This document shows, piece by piece, positions 1 to 9,342 of a stretch of 64,000 nucleotides of DNA; within the stretch, counting starts at the first letter, position 1, and each line of letters begins with the position of its first letter. The translations under genes were made by a program, and so were the position numbers. The stretch is from positions 1 to 64,000 of the forward strand of contig CAJGDJ010000005.1 in NCBI GenBank assembly GCA_904502025.1, in the 5' to 3' direction. Source of the stretch: an uncultured Muribaculaceae bacterium (GTDB lineage: Bacteria; Bacteroidota; Bacteroidia; Bacteroidales; Muribaculaceae). The notes beneath the pieces were generated by a model. The model saw only the letters and a list, made by a program, of their open reading frames with translations. It did not search any database and was not told the origin of the DNA.

Positions 1-1307
1 CAGGCGAAATCGAGCGCTATGCTGCTCACGCTGTAGTTCTCGCAACCGGTGGTTATGGTCGTGCATTCTTCCTTTCTACTAACGCTATGGGTTGTAACGG
101 TTCGGCTGCTATCCAAGCATTCCGTAAAGGTGCTTACCTTTCTAACCTTGCGTTTACTCAAATTCACCCAACATGTATTCCTGTTCACGGCGAAGACCAA
201 TCAAAACTTACTTTGATGAGTGAATCACTCCGTAACGACGGTCGCATTTGGGTTCCTAAAAAGAAAGAAGATGCCGAAGCTATCCGTGCCGGCAAGAAAA
301 AACCAACTGAAATTCCTGACGAAGATCGCGACTTCTATCTCGAACGTCGTTATCCTGCATTCGGTAACCTTTGTCCTCGCGACATCGCCAGCCGTGCTGC
401 TAAAGAACGTTGCGACGCCGGTTATGGCGTAGGTACAGGTAATGCTGTATATCTCGACTTCAAGTATGCAATCCAACGTCTTGGTGAAGATGTAGTTCGT
501 GACCGTTATGGTAACTTGTTTGAAATGTATGAAATGATTTCTGACGATAATCCATACGAAACTCCTATGATGATCTTCCCTGCAAGCCACTACACTATGG
601 GTGGTATCTGGGTTGACTACGAACTCCAAACTTCAATCAAAGGTCTCTTCGCTATCGGAGAATGTAACTTCTCTGACCACGGTGCTAACCGTCTTGGTGC
701 ATCAGCTCTTATGCAAGGTCTTGCTGATGGTTACTTCGTTCTTCCTTACACAATGCAAAACTATCTCAGCGACCAAATCAAGGTGCCTCACTTCTCTACT
801 GATGCTCCTGAATTTGATCAAGCAGAAAAAGAAGTTCGTGCTCGTATCGAAAATTTGATGAACATTAAGGGTACTAAATCTCCTGATGAAATTCACAAAC
901 GCCTTGGTCGCGTGATGTGGGATCTCGTAGGTATGGGACGTACACTTGGTAGCCTTGTGAAAGCTCTTGAACAACTTGAAGAAGTACGTAAAGAATTCTA
1001 TAGCGACCTTCGCATTGTAGGTAAAGCTGACGACCTCAACACTGAGCTCGAAAAAGCACTCCGTCTTGAAGACTTCCTCGAAATGTCGAAGATGATGGCC
1101 ATCGACGCACTTCACCGTAACGAATCTTGTGGTGCTCACTTCCGTGAAGAATACCAAACTGCCGATGGTGAAGCTGCTCGTAACGACGAAGACTACATGT
1201 ATGTAAGCTGCTGGAAATACAATGGCGAAAACGAAAAACCAACATTGTATAAAGAGCCTCTTAAATACGAAGCTATCGAAGTTCAAACTCGTAACTACAA
1301 ATCATAA
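1..1307 (+). CDS. sdhA: Fumarate reductase/succinate dehydrogenase flavoprotein subunit, 5'-truncated
   Basis: This is the FAD-carrying catalytic subunit, which interconverts fumarate and succinate on the inner face of the cytoplasmic membrane. The reading frame is open from base 3, so the gene starts upstream; about 434 C-terminal residues are visible of roughly 650 expected. The first visible codons read GEIERYAAHAVVLATGGYGR, part of the FAD-binding fold. Family active-site blocks follow: an HPTCIP substrate-binding histidine, CPRDIASRA with the catalytic arginine, SHYTMGGI with a substrate histidine, and GECNFSDHGANRLGASAL near the flavin. sdhB follows 71 bases downstream, and the cytochrome b subunit is expected just upstream of the window. 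The length and sequence resemble the fumarate reductase form of anaerobic Bacteroidales, so frdA is an equally good name. The physiological direction cannot be read from sequence. Confidence 0.96.
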   Translation, partial: GEIERYAAHAVVLATGGYGRAFFLSTNAMGCNGSAAIQAFRKGAYLSNLAFTQIHPTCIPVHGEDQSKLTLMSESLRNDGRIWVPKKKEDAEAIRAGKKKPTEIPDEDRDFYLERRYPAFGNLCPRDIASRAAKERCDAGYGVGTGNAVYLDFKYAIQRLGEDVVRDRYGNLFEMYEMISDDNPYETPMMIFPASHYTMGGIWVDYELQTSIKGLFAIGECNFSDHGANRLGASALMQGLADGYFVLPYTMQNYLSDQIKVPHFSTDAPEFDQAEKEVRARIENLMNIKGTKSPDEIHKRLGRVMWDLVGMGRTLGSLVKALEQLEEVRKEFYSDLRIVGKADDLNTELEKALRLEDFLEMSKMMAIDALHRNESCGAHFREEYQTADGEAARNDEDYMYVSCWKYNGENEKPTLYKEPLKYEAIEVQTRNYKS

Positions 1308-1323
1308 TAATAACCACGGGGCA

Positions 1324-1352
1324 GTCGGAGTTGCCCAAACAACGACTCCGAC
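1324..1352 (+). other. Stem-loop between sdhA and sdhB
   Basis: An 8-bp perfect stem (GTCGGAGT at 1324-1331 pairing with ACTCCGAC at 1345-1352) fills much of the 71-base gap between the two subunit genes. No T-run follows, so it is unlikely to be a full terminator. It could be an mRNA-processing or stabilising hairpin; that role is inference. Confidence 0.5.
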
Positions 1353-1378
1353 GCCTACCAAATAATTAAATTACAACA

Positions 1379-2134
1379 ATGGAAAAAACAATTAACGTAA
1401 ACTTGAAAATTTGGCGTCAACGTGGTCCAAAAGAACCAGGTAAATTCGTCAATTATCAACTCGACAAAGTGTCAACCGACAGCAGCTTCCTCGAAATGCT
1501 CGACATGCTCAACCAACAACTCGTTGAAAAGGGCGAAGAACCTGTTGTATTTGACAACGACTGTCGCGAAGGTATCTGTGGTATGTGCTCTCTCTACATC
1601 AATGGACACCCACACGGACCGGTTCAAGGCATCACTACATGCCAATTACACATGCGCAAATTCAACGATGGCGACACTATCACTATCGAGCCATGGCGTT
1701 CAGCTGCATTCCCCGTAATTCGCGACTTGACAGTTGACCGCAACGCATTCGACAAAATCCAACAAGCAGGTGGCTACACTTCAGTGAACTGTGGTGGAGC
1801 TCCCGATGCAAACGCAATGCCTATCTCTAAAGAAGTAGCCGACATTGCTATGGACTCTGCTACTTGTATTGGTTGTGGTGCTTGTGTTGCAGCTTGTAAA
1901 AACGGCTCTGCTATGTTGTTCGTTTCAGCAAAAGTTAGCCAATTTGCACTTCTCCCACAAGGTCAAGTAGAACGTGCTCGTCGTGCTCGTGCAATGGTTA
2001 AACGCATGGACGAACTTGGCTTCGGTAACTGTACCAACACTGGTGCATGTGCAGCTGAATGTCCTAAAAACGTTCCATTGAGCAACATCGCTCGTCTCAA
2101 CCGTGAATTTATCAAAGCTAAATTCCAAGACTAA
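1379..2134 (+). CDS. sdhB: Fumarate reductase/succinate dehydrogenase iron-sulfur subunit
   Basis: This electron-transfer subunit passes electrons between the quinone-linked cytochrome b subunit and the flavoprotein. It has 251 residues, a usual length. The N-terminal ferredoxin domain shows CREGICGMC plus a later Cys for the 2Fe-2S centre. The C-terminal domain shows CIGCGACVAAC for the 4Fe-4S centre and CTNTGACAAECPK for the remaining ligands and the 3Fe-4S centre. It starts with ATG and has no clear Shine-Dalgarno sequence. It is the last gene of the operon, followed at once by a strong terminator. frdB is an alternative name. Confidence 0.97.
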   Translation: MEKTINVNLKIWRQRGPKEPGKFVNYQLDKVSTDSSFLEMLDMLNQQLVEKGEEPVVFDNDCREGICGMCSLYINGHPHGPVQGITTCQLHMRKFNDGDTITIEPWRSAAFPVIRDLTVDRNAFDKIQQAGGYTSVNCGGAPDANAMPISKEVADIAMDSATCIGCGACVAACKNGSAMLFVSAKVSQFALLPQGQVERARRARAMVKRMDELGFGNCTNTGACAAECPKNVPLSNIARLNREFIKAKFQD

Positions 2135-2158
2135 TCCTTAAGATTAATCATAAACAAT

Positions 2159-2195
2159 GCGAGGGAGTAGCAAATGCTACTCCCTCGCGGTTTTA
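2159..2195 (+). terminator. Rho-independent terminator of sdhAB
   Basis: A 13-bp perfect GC-rich stem (2159-2171 with 2176-2188), a four-base AAAT loop and a following GGTTTT tract lie 24 bases after the sdhB stop. It separates the operon from the convergent gene to its right. Confidence 0.92.
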
Positions 2196-2204
2196 TATCT
2201 TCTT

Positions 2205-5200
2205 CTAGTCTTTTTTACAAATTACTTTGTACACTTTATCTCCTTGGCGTTTTATGTATATGCCTGTTGTGGGATTGGCGATTTTCATCCCTTGGAGATT
2301 GTAGTATTCCACTGGAACATTGCTTTCTGCAATTATGTTTATCATCGATGCACCAGTGTTGTCGGTAATTTCATAAGCACTCAATCCATTCCCTGGCGAA
2401 TACACATATAATACACCTTTGTTATTCGTAATAGGATCAAAATCGGCCAATACATGCAGTGTACCTATCGACACAGAACCAAGTCCACTTTGTGGCAATA
2501 TCCACAATCCACTCATCGTGCTAAAATCCATTTTTTCATCAATCAACACTAATTGTACATTTGACGGATTGGAGGAGTGGTTATAGTGATTATACGCATG
2601 AGCCATATAGGTATTTCCGGCGAGGGTAAAAAATTTCACTCCCGAGGCCGATGCTTTTACTGGAGCGACAGCACTCTTTTCGGCAAAAGATTCAGTGATT
2701 TCACCGGTTGCAAAATTATAGCGAGTGGGATATATAGTTGTGCCATCTACTAATATATCGCTTTCCGCAATCGGGATTACAAGAGGTGCTGTTCCCAATA
2801 ATGAAGCATTTGTAGGATAAAACGATTTGAGAAAGCACACTTCGCTTGTAAATGTGTCGTCTGTTACAGTCCAACGCACTACCTTATTCGAATCTTTAAT
2901 AGCTGCAAACACATAGAAATGCCCCGACAACACATCACCATATATCGAAATATTATCAGCTCTACCACCTTCGGGACAAGTGAGACGACACACCTCTTTG
3001 GCTATACATGTATTTAAATCTACATAATTAACTATTATTGCTACCGAATCTATGTGTGTTGACATATTTGCTATACACACATTCCCCTTACTATCTTTTG
3101 CAATAGTGTTGCATGGATATGAACTTGATGATGACGAGTTGAAGATATACTTATCTTCTACATGCTCACCAGTCGTCCCATTATATTTACGTAGATAAAC
3201 CGATGCATACGATGAATTTTCAGTACGACCCGCAAGATATACATAACCATCTTTTGCAATAAAAGTACGATTGAGTTTCCCATTCTCGTCAAACTCAATA
3301 TTTTCAAAACCTTTTTTCACCGAGCGCATCCATAGATTCTTCACACTCATGCCATCTTTGCCCACATAGTCACATGTGTCATTTTTAATTTCATATCCCT
3401 CTTCGAAGTCGCCAATACCAACCTCCTCTACTTCAAACGAGCCATATTCCGATAATGAAGTATTAACTCTCTTGCCTTCGCTTTTCACGTGCCAATAGCG
3501 AGTTCCCAAGCCCACAAATGCCGACGGTATTTCAACTTTATTATCGGTAGTTTCTACTTCATAAACAACATCTTCAAATTCTAGCGATGAGGCTATTTGG
3601 AGCTTAAACATATCGGCATTCTTATCTCCGTTCCATTCAAAAGTGATATTTTCCCCCACTTTTTCATCAATTTTGGGCGAAATAAGTTCTGCCTTAGCAG
3701 CATCTTTGCGAGTGGGCGACACAATTCTCAATGCTTTACTTACCGACTCTAATTTACCCTCTTCTATTGATAGAACTCGCCAAAAATACTCCTTATCATC
3801 CTCCATAAATCCCAAATCGATGGTAACACTAGAATCATTTATCCATTTTTGACTATATATAAGTGCTTTAAATTCTTTATCTTCGGCTATTTCGAGAGCA
3901 TAAGATGTGCGTCCAAGCGATGTCCACGAGAATGAGCAATCCCAATCAACTTCAGCGTTATTTTCGGGGCTTAATAGAGTTACGGCCTGAGATTGTTCAC
4001 CTTCATATCCAATAACAGCTGGACGTGATTCTCGCCCATACCCATCATAAATACACACTGCGAACCAATGATCCTCTACTTTTTCAGCAGGCAAATAATA
4101 TTCTGTATAATAACTCACACCAAGCAAATATTCATTGCTCAACCCGTCATCAATAAAGGCGTCGCTATATGAAACTTCATCGGGCACAGCATATACAGTG
4201 TAACGAATAATAGCATTGCCATTAGTTGTCGCTTTCCAATTAAGTTTCCCGTCAGCAACGACCAATCCATCTACTGGGTCATAATTCACACCCTTTTTCC
4301 ACTCAAGGACAGGTGCAAGAGATGGATGTGAAAAGATTTTATCTCTAAAATACTCCCCTGCCCCAGTTACCGATGGTCCATTCAAATATCTTGTACTAAA
4401 ATAGCATACTCCAAACACGCCTGTTCGCGACAATCGACGAGCAATGAGAGTTTGATTCACATGTTCATCCCAATGTGCTTGTGTGTTATCATCGGCCAAA
4501 CATGATATTGACACACTTGTATAATGATGACGACCAAAGTGTGTTGCCATTTCGTCCCACCAATCAGTGAGAGGCTCAAATGGTTTTGATTCATTATCGG
4601 TGTGTACATATTCTTGTGGCGATATAAAGTCAATTGTGCCACTATTTAGCCACGACAAAGGATCGGAATATATTCCCTCATATTGCCAATCGTTTTTAGC
4701 AAATGGAGCGACAGGCAATCCATATTTCCATGTTGAGCGACCCGCTGCAGATGCCGGAGAGATGCCAAATCGCAAATCAGGACGATTCTCTTGTACCATC
4801 GAATATACATCTTTCACCATTTGATCAACATTTGCACGTCGCCAATCACTAAAACTCAAATCTCCACCACGTTCTTTCCATAGATTGTAATCACTAGCTG
4901 TTTCGTCGGTAGAAAGGGTTGGATAGAAATAATCGTCAAAAATAAGCCCTTGCACATCATATTTAGTAATAATCTCTTTACACACCTTCACGATATGCTC
5001 ACGCACCTCAGGCAAACCAGGATTAAGATATGTCTTTTCGCCATTTGACAAAAGGATTCCTCTATCTTCTAATGAATTATCTATATCAGTTTTCCAGTTT
5101 GTCCCATTATGAGCCCAACGATATGGATTTACCCAAGCATAACAATCAATACCTCGCTTGTGACACTCTTCAACTACAAATGCCAAAGGGTCCCACCCTG

Positions 5201-5519
5201 GGTTAGTGCCACGAGTGCCTGTGAGATACGACGACCATGGTTCATAACTCGATTGATACATGGCATCACACATCGAGCGAACTTGAAAACAGACCGCATT
5301 CATATTCATCAATTTCAAACCGTTGAGATAGTCAATCATTTCTTGCTTTTGTTGAGCTATTATTTCGGGACTCGTGCCTTTCACTTTTGGCCAGTCAATA
5401 TTTGCGACAGTAGCAAGCCATGTTGAACGCCATTCACGTTTTGGCGCATCGGCACTCACACTTACACAAAATGCGATAGCCAATATTGTTGTAACAAGAA
5501 ACCTTTTAGCCATAATCAT
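2205..5519 (-). CDS. Secreted GHL10-type glycoside hydrolase-like protein with T9SS-like tail
   Basis: The 1104-residue protein starts with a signal peptide (about residues 1-23). A GHL10/DUF187 glycosyl-hydrolase-like TIM barrel follows (about 27-400), with RSTWLATVANIDWP near its start and GLIFDDYFYP at 191-200 carrying the acidic residues expected at the active site. The middle contains Fn3/Ig-like beta domains and a C-terminal propeller-like stretch. The last 30 or so residues (EYYNLQGMKI...GIYIKRQG...) match a T9SS C-terminal sorting motif and resemble the tail of the amidase at 38399. The substrate is unknown; relatives act on glycans or peptidoglycan-like polymers. A second ATG at 5513 is an equally likely start. 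The sequence is not near other carbohydrate genes. Confidence 0.85.
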   Translation of the reverse strand: MIMAKRFLVTTILAIAFCVSVSADAPKREWRSTWLATVANIDWPKVKGTSPEIIAQQKQEMIDYLNGLKLMNMNAVCFQVRSMCDAMYQSSYEPWSSYLTGTRGTNPGWDPLAFVVEECHKRGIDCYAWVNPYRWAHNGTNWKTDIDNSLEDRGILLSNGEKTYLNPGLPEVREHIVKVCKEIITKYDVQGLIFDDYFYPTLSTDETASDYNLWKERGGDLSFSDWRRANVDQMVKDVYSMVQENRPDLRFGISPASAAGRSTWKYGLPVAPFAKNDWQYEGIYSDPLSWLNSGTIDFISPQEYVHTDNESKPFEPLTDWWDEMATHFGRHHYTSVSISCLADDNTQAHWDEHVNQTLIARRLSRTGVFGVCYFSTRYLNGPSVTGAGEYFRDKIFSHPSLAPVLEWKKGVNYDPVDGLVVADGKLNWKATTNGNAIIRYTVYAVPDEVSYSDAFIDDGLSNEYLLGVSYYTEYYLPAEKVEDHWFAVCIYDGYGRESRPAVIGYEGEQSQAVTLLSPENNAEVDWDCSFSWTSLGRTSYALEIAEDKEFKALIYSQKWINDSSVTIDLGFMEDDKEYFWRVLSIEEGKLESVSKALRIVSPTRKDAAKAELISPKIDEKVGENITFEWNGDKNADMFKLQIASSLEFEDVVYEVETTDNKVEIPSAFVGLGTRYWHVKSEGKRVNTSLSEYGSFEVEEVGIGDFEEGYEIKNDTCDYVGKDGMSVKNLWMRSVKKGFENIEFDENGKLNRTFIAKDGYVYLAGRTENSSYASVYLRKYNGTTGEHVEDKYIFNSSSSSSYPCNTIAKDSKGNVCIANMSTHIDSVAIIVNYVDLNTCIAKEVCRLTCPEGGRADNISIYGDVLSGHFYVFAAIKDSNKVVRWTVTDDTFTSEVCFLKSFYPTNASLLGTAPLVIPIAESDILVDGTTIYPTRYNFATGEITESFAEKSAVAPVKASASGVKFFTLAGNTYMAHAYNHYNHSSNPSNVQLVLIDEKMDFSTMSGLWILPQSGLGSVSIGTLHVLADFDPITNNKGVLYVYSPGNGLSAYEITDNTGASMINIIAESNVPVEYYNLQGMKIANPTTGIYIKRQGDKVYKVICKKD

Positions 5520-5532
5520 ATCGTTATGACCA

Positions 5533-5540
5533 CAAATATA
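5533..5540 (-). promoter_or_regulatory. Candidate -7 box of the GHL10 gene
   Basis: Read on the minus strand this is TATATTTG, matching the Bacteroidetes -7 consensus TAnnTTTG. Transcription would begin only about 7-13 bases before the ATG codons at 5519 and 5513. No good -33 TTTG is seen at the usual spacing. Confidence 0.45.
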
Positions 5541-5574
5541 GCGTATTTTTTAATCAGACACTTATATTAACTCA

Positions 5575-5611
5575 TAAAAAACAGAGTGTCGGCATTAAAA
5601 CACCGACACTC
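5575..5611 (-). terminator. Terminator after der
   Basis: On the minus strand a 9-bp stem (GAGTGTCGG/CCGACACTC, 5584-5592 with 5603-5611) is followed by a run of Ts (TGTTTTTTATG), 22 bases past the der stop codon. Confidence 0.88.
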
Positions 5612-5633
5612 CTCAAAATAAATTTGTCTTATC

Positions 5634-6950
5634 TTACTTTTCGCGCATGAATACACAAATCGGTGTTCCGGTAAATTCCCAATTTGCACGTATCTTATTT
5701 TCAAGATAACGGCGATATGGCTCTTTCACCCATTGTGGGAGGTTACAGAAGAAAATAAACGTTGGCACCGGTGCTCCTTTAAGCATTGTTACATACTTAA
5801 TCTTCACATATTTACCCTTATTCGCGGGTGGTGGATATGCCGCAATAGCTTCAAGCATCACATTATTTAATTGTGATGTAGGCACAAGACGAGTGCGATT
5901 TTGATATACCTCCACTGCCGTTTCCAACACCTTATAAATGCGTTGTTTTGTCAATGCCGAGGTGAAAATAATAGGAAAATCGGTAAATGGAGCAAAACGT
6001 TCACGAATGGCAGCTTCATAATGCTTAATCGCTTCGAGTGATTTATCTTGCACTAAGTCCCATTTGTTGACACACACCACAAGACCTTTTTTATTTCGTT
6101 GAATCAATGAGAAGATATTAGTATCTTGTGCTTCAATGCCTCGTGTAGCATCAATCATAAGGATACACACATCAGATGCTTCAATAGCTCGAATGCTTCG
6201 TATTACCGAATAATATTCAATATCTTCGTTGACCTTTGTTTTCTTACGAATACCGGCAGTATCTACAAGATAGAAATCAAACCCAAACTTATTATAGCGA
6301 GTATATATACTATCGCGAGTTGTCCCCGCTATATCGGTTACGATATTGCGTTCTTCGCCAATAAATGAGTTTATCAACGATGATTTACCCGCATTAGGCC
6401 TACCAACAATAGCAAATTTTGGAATATTCTCAAGCTCTTCTTCAGCCTCTTCGACCTCAGGAAATTTCTTAACCACATCATCAAGGAGGTCGCCTGTTCC
6501 ATAACCACTCATAGCCGACACAGGATATGGATCACCAAGACCTAAACTATAAAATTCGGGTACATTATAAAGCCAATCATTAGAATCGACCTTGTTTGCA
6601 ACCAGAATCACAGGTTTCTTTGATTTACGAAGAATTTCAGCCACATGGTCATCAAGGTCTGTTACACCATTCATGGCATCAACAACAAACAATATCACAT
6701 CGGCTTGTTCAATAGCCAACGCCACCTGCTTATTTATCTCACCTTCAAATATATCTTCGGAGTTTACAACCCAACCGCCTGTATCTACGATTGAAAACTC
6801 ACGCCCACCCCAATCTACTTTTCCATATTGGCGGTCGCGAGTAGTACCTGCAGTTTCATCAACGATAGCCTGACGTGATTCGGTCAATCGATTAAACAGC
6901 GTTGATTTACCCACATTGGGGCGTCCTACTATAGCTACAAGTTGTCCCAT
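5634..6950 (-). CDS. der: Ribosome-assembly GTPase Der (EngA)
   Basis: This tandem-GTPase protein acts in 50S ribosomal subunit maturation. It has 438 residues. The first G domain has G1 at GRPNVGKST, DTGG, and NKVD; the second has GRPNAGKSS, DTAG, and NKWD. A C-terminal KH-like domain ends the protein and includes the usual KYVKIKYVTM segment. It is the last gene of the DUF177-rpmF-fabH-era-der group, but a 71-base gap and a TATATTTG box (6988-6995) suggest that it also has its own promoter. Confidence 0.98.
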   Translation of the reverse strand: MGQLVAIVGRPNVGKSTLFNRLTESRQAIVDETAGTTRDRQYGKVDWGGREFSIVDTGGWVVNSEDIFEGEINKQVALAIEQADVILFVVDAMNGVTDLDDHVAEILRKSKKPVILVANKVDSNDWLYNVPEFYSLGLGDPYPVSAMSGYGTGDLLDDVVKKFPEVEEAEEELENIPKFAIVGRPNAGKSSLINSFIGEERNIVTDIAGTTRDSIYTRYNKFGFDFYLVDTAGIRKKTKVNEDIEYYSVIRSIRAIEASDVCILMIDATRGIEAQDTNIFSLIQRNKKGLVVCVNKWDLVQDKSLEAIKHYEAAIRERFAPFTDFPIIFTSALTKQRIYKVLETAVEVYQNRTRLVPTSQLNNVMLEAIAAYPPPANKGKYVKIKYVTMLKGAPVPTFIFFCNLPQWVKEPYRRYLENKIRANWEFTGTPICVFMREK

Positions 6951-6987
6951 ATTTCTATATTACTTATAGTTTTTCAATTATTAGTTA

Positions 6988-6995
6988 CAAATATA
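6988..6995 (-). promoter_or_regulatory. Candidate internal promoter of der
   Basis: The minus strand reads TATATTTG, a full match to TAnnTTTG, and predicts a leader of about 30 bases before the der ATG. The -33 element is not clear. Confidence 0.45.
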
Positions 6996-7021
6996 ATCAT
7001 TTTATGTGAAAGGCTATCATT

Positions 7022-7912
7022 TTATTCCATATAACCAAACGAGCGTAATTTATTTTCTCGATTCCTCCAATTTGGCTCTACCTTTACAAACATTTCAAGA
7101 TAAATACGTTTGCCAAAGAATGTTGCAATATCTTTGCGAGCATCTATACCTACTTTCTTGAGCATAGACCCTCCTCTTCCGATAATTATACCCTTTTGAC
7201 TATCACGTTCCACATATATCACAGCCATTATATGAATCGCCTCATCGCTTTCATCAAATTTTTCCACAATAACCTCAACCGAATATGGCACCTCTTTATC
7301 ATAGTTCAGGAGTATTTTTTCTCGAATAATTTCAGTTACAAAAAATCGAGCCGGCTTATCGGTTAACGCATCTTTTCCAAAATAAGGGGGACACTCTGGC
7401 AACAATTCAACAATTCGTGCCATAAGATTTTTTACATTAAAATGTTCCTTGGCCGATGTTGGAAATATTTCGGCGTTTGGCAATCGTTCCTTCCATCGCG
7501 TTACGATTTGCACCAAATCATCTTGTCCTTTTAGTAAATCGATTTTGTTGATAACCAACAACACCGGAATTTTCTCTTTCGCTACTTTTGCAAGAAAATC
7601 TGCATTCTTCTCCGGATCCTCCACCACATCGGTTACATATAAAAGCACATCGGCATCGGTTAAAGCACCCTCCGAAAAGTCAAGCATACTTTTTTGAAGT
7701 TTGTATTTAGGCGACAATACTCCGGGAGTATCAGAAAATACAATTTGATACTCTTCAGTATTCACAATCCCCATAATGCGATGACGAGTAGTCTGTGCTT
7801 TTGCTGTAATAATACTCACACGCTCTCCCACCAAGTCATTCATCAATGTTGATTTTCCCACATTAGGGTTACCCACAATATTTACGAAACCGGCTCTGTG
7901 CTCGTTGGTCAT
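7022..7912 (-). CDS. era: GTPase Era
   Basis: This essential GTPase binds 16S rRNA and 30S subunits. It has 296 residues, a standard length. The GTPase domain shows GNPNVGKST, an SDTPG switch and NKID. The C-terminal KH domain is seen as GRGGSMLKKVG followed by the family ending FVKVEPNWR. It lies between fabH and der in the order common in Bacteroidales. The ATG at 7912 leads directly into the GTPase fold, so the start is secure. Confidence 0.98.
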   Translation of the reverse strand: MTNEHRAGFVNIVGNPNVGKSTLMNDLVGERVSIITAKAQTTRHRIMGIVNTEEYQIVFSDTPGVLSPKYKLQKSMLDFSEGALTDADVLLYVTDVVEDPEKNADFLAKVAKEKIPVLLVINKIDLLKGQDDLVQIVTRWKERLPNAEIFPTSAKEHFNVKNLMARIVELLPECPPYFGKDALTDKPARFFVTEIIREKILLNYDKEVPYSVEVIVEKFDESDEAIHIMAVIYVERDSQKGIIIGRGGSMLKKVGIDARKDIATFFGKRIYLEMFVKVEPNWRNRENKLRSFGYME

Positions 7913-7962
7913 AATCGTTATGCTTTAAGTAATTTATATCTATACTCTCCAAACACAAAATA

Positions 7963-8015
7963 AACACGAAAATAGCCCTATTATCACCCTTTGATGACCT
8001 TGCTATTTTCGTGTT
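7963..8015 (-). repeat. Long inverted repeat between fabH and era
   Basis: A perfect 14-bp inverted repeat (AACACGAAAATAGC at 7963-7976 with its complement at 8002-8015) encloses a 25-base loop containing TCA...TGA. On the minus strand it lies just after the fabH stop and is followed by TATTTTGTG. It may be a weak terminator, or a regulatory or processing hairpin before era. Confidence 0.6.
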
Positions 8016-8058
8016 AATATATTGCCTTGAAAGAAGAGTCCTTTAATCAATTAATTTA

Positions 8059-9039
8059 TTAAATATCCCAAATCACGTACATTGCACCCCAAGTAAATCC
8101 GGCACCAAATGCAGTTAGGATAAGTTTATCTCCCTTTTTAATTTTATCTTTATATTCATCTAAACACAACGGTATTGAGGCTGCACTCGTGTTTCCATAA
8201 TGTTCTATATTTACAAGTACTTTTGAAGGGTCAACTCCGGCACGCCCAGCGACTGCCTCAATAATACGCAAATTAGCTTGATGAGGAATAAACCAATCAA
8301 TTGAATTCATACATAATCCATTACGTGTTACGACCTCAATTGACGAATCAAGCATATTTGTTACCGCATGTTTATAAACGTTGCGACCGTCTTGGTACAC
8401 ATAATGTTCCCCGGCATCAATCGATTCATGCGAAGCCGGTTTAACTGAACCTCCGGCTTTCATCAACAAATGCTCCACATGGCTTTCTACTCGAAATACA
8501 CCATCGATAACTCCCACATTCTCATTGGTTGGTTCAACCAAAACTGCAGCTGCAGCATCGCCAAAAAGGGGGCAAGTGGTGCGGTCGGAATAGTTTACCA
8601 TCGATGACATTTTTTCAGTTGCCACAACAACAACCTTTTTATACATTCCTGAGCGAATATAGGCTGTAGCATCTTGAAGAGCCACAAGGAATCCGGTACA
8701 TGCAGCTTGAATATCGTATGAATACGCATTTTTCACTCCACAACCACCAGCAATAATCGAACCTGTTGAAGGAAATCTATAATCAGGATTTGAAGTTGCA
8801 CAAATCAACAAATCAACATCATCTGGATTAGTTGAAGTTGACTCAATCAATTTATTAACAGCATTTATGCCCATAAAAGAAGAACCTACGCCCTCTTTCT
8901 TCAAAATATGACGTTCTTTGATTCCTACTCTTGTAGTAATCCATTCGTCGCTTGTATCAACCATCCTTGACAACATCTCGTTGTCAAGGATATCTTCCGG
9001 AACATAAGATGCAATACCGGCAATTCTTGCGTTAACCAT
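8059..9039 (-). CDS. fabH: Beta-ketoacyl-ACP synthase III (FabH)
   Basis: FabH starts fatty acid synthesis by condensing acetyl-CoA, or a branched acyl-CoA, with malonyl-ACP. The catalytic triad is visible: Cys in AACTGF (residue 114 from this start), His in IPHQANLRI and Asn in HYGNTSAAS. I chose the ATG at 9039 (MVNARIAGIASYVP). The longer frame to 9072 uses TTG and adds 11 residues absent from the family; from 9039 the catalytic Cys falls near its usual position of 112. The protein has 326 residues. Its place between rpmF and era links lipid synthesis with ribosome genes, as in many bacteria. Confidence 0.96.
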   Translation of the reverse strand: MVNARIAGIASYVPEDILDNEMLSRMVDTSDEWITTRVGIKERHILKKEGVGSSFMGINAVNKLIESTSTNPDDVDLLICATSNPDYRFPSTGSIIAGGCGVKNAYSYDIQAACTGFLVALQDATAYIRSGMYKKVVVVATEKMSSMVNYSDRTTCPLFGDAAAAVLVEPTNENVGVIDGVFRVESHVEHLLMKAGGSVKPASHESIDAGEHYVYQDGRNVYKHAVTNMLDSSIEVVTRNGLCMNSIDWFIPHQANLRIIEAVAGRAGVDPSKVLVNIEHYGNTSAASIPLCLDEYKDKIKKGDKLILTAFGAGFTWGAMYVIWDI

Positions 9040-9139
9040 AAAATCGGTTTTGTTTGACTTATAAAAATGCAAAACATCTCCTAAATAAAAAAATATTCAG
9101 GAGATATATATGTTCATAGGGAATCTCCCTGTCGCTTGA

Positions 9140-9325
9140 TTAAACAGCAGCGTTCTTTTCAATAGCGACTTTACCACGGTAGTAGCCACATTCGCCACAT
9201 ACTGTGTGATATACATGCCATGCACCACAATTAGGGCAGATAGCAAGTGTAGGAGCAACTGCTTTGTCGTGAGTTCTACGTTTTGCAGTTCTTGTCTTTG
9301 ATTGTTTTCGTTTAGGATGTGCCAT
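9140..9325 (-). CDS. rpmF: 50S ribosomal protein L32
   Basis: The protein has 61 residues with the L32 start MAHPKRKQSK, a basic N-terminal half and a zinc ribbon of two CxxC pairs (Cys30, 33, 43, 46). Retention of the cysteines marks the zinc-binding form. It sits 17 bases after the DUF177 gene, its constant neighbour. Confidence 0.98.
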   Translation of the reverse strand: MAHPKRKQSKTRTAKRRTHDKAVAPTLAICPNCGAWHVYHTVCGECGYYRGKVAIEKNAAV

Positions 9326-9342
9326 TTTATTTAATTATTTTA

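Noticed and set aside
702..1286. 194-codon ORF antisense to sdhA
   Set aside because: It lies wholly within sdhA, which carries the catalytic motifs; this frame has none.
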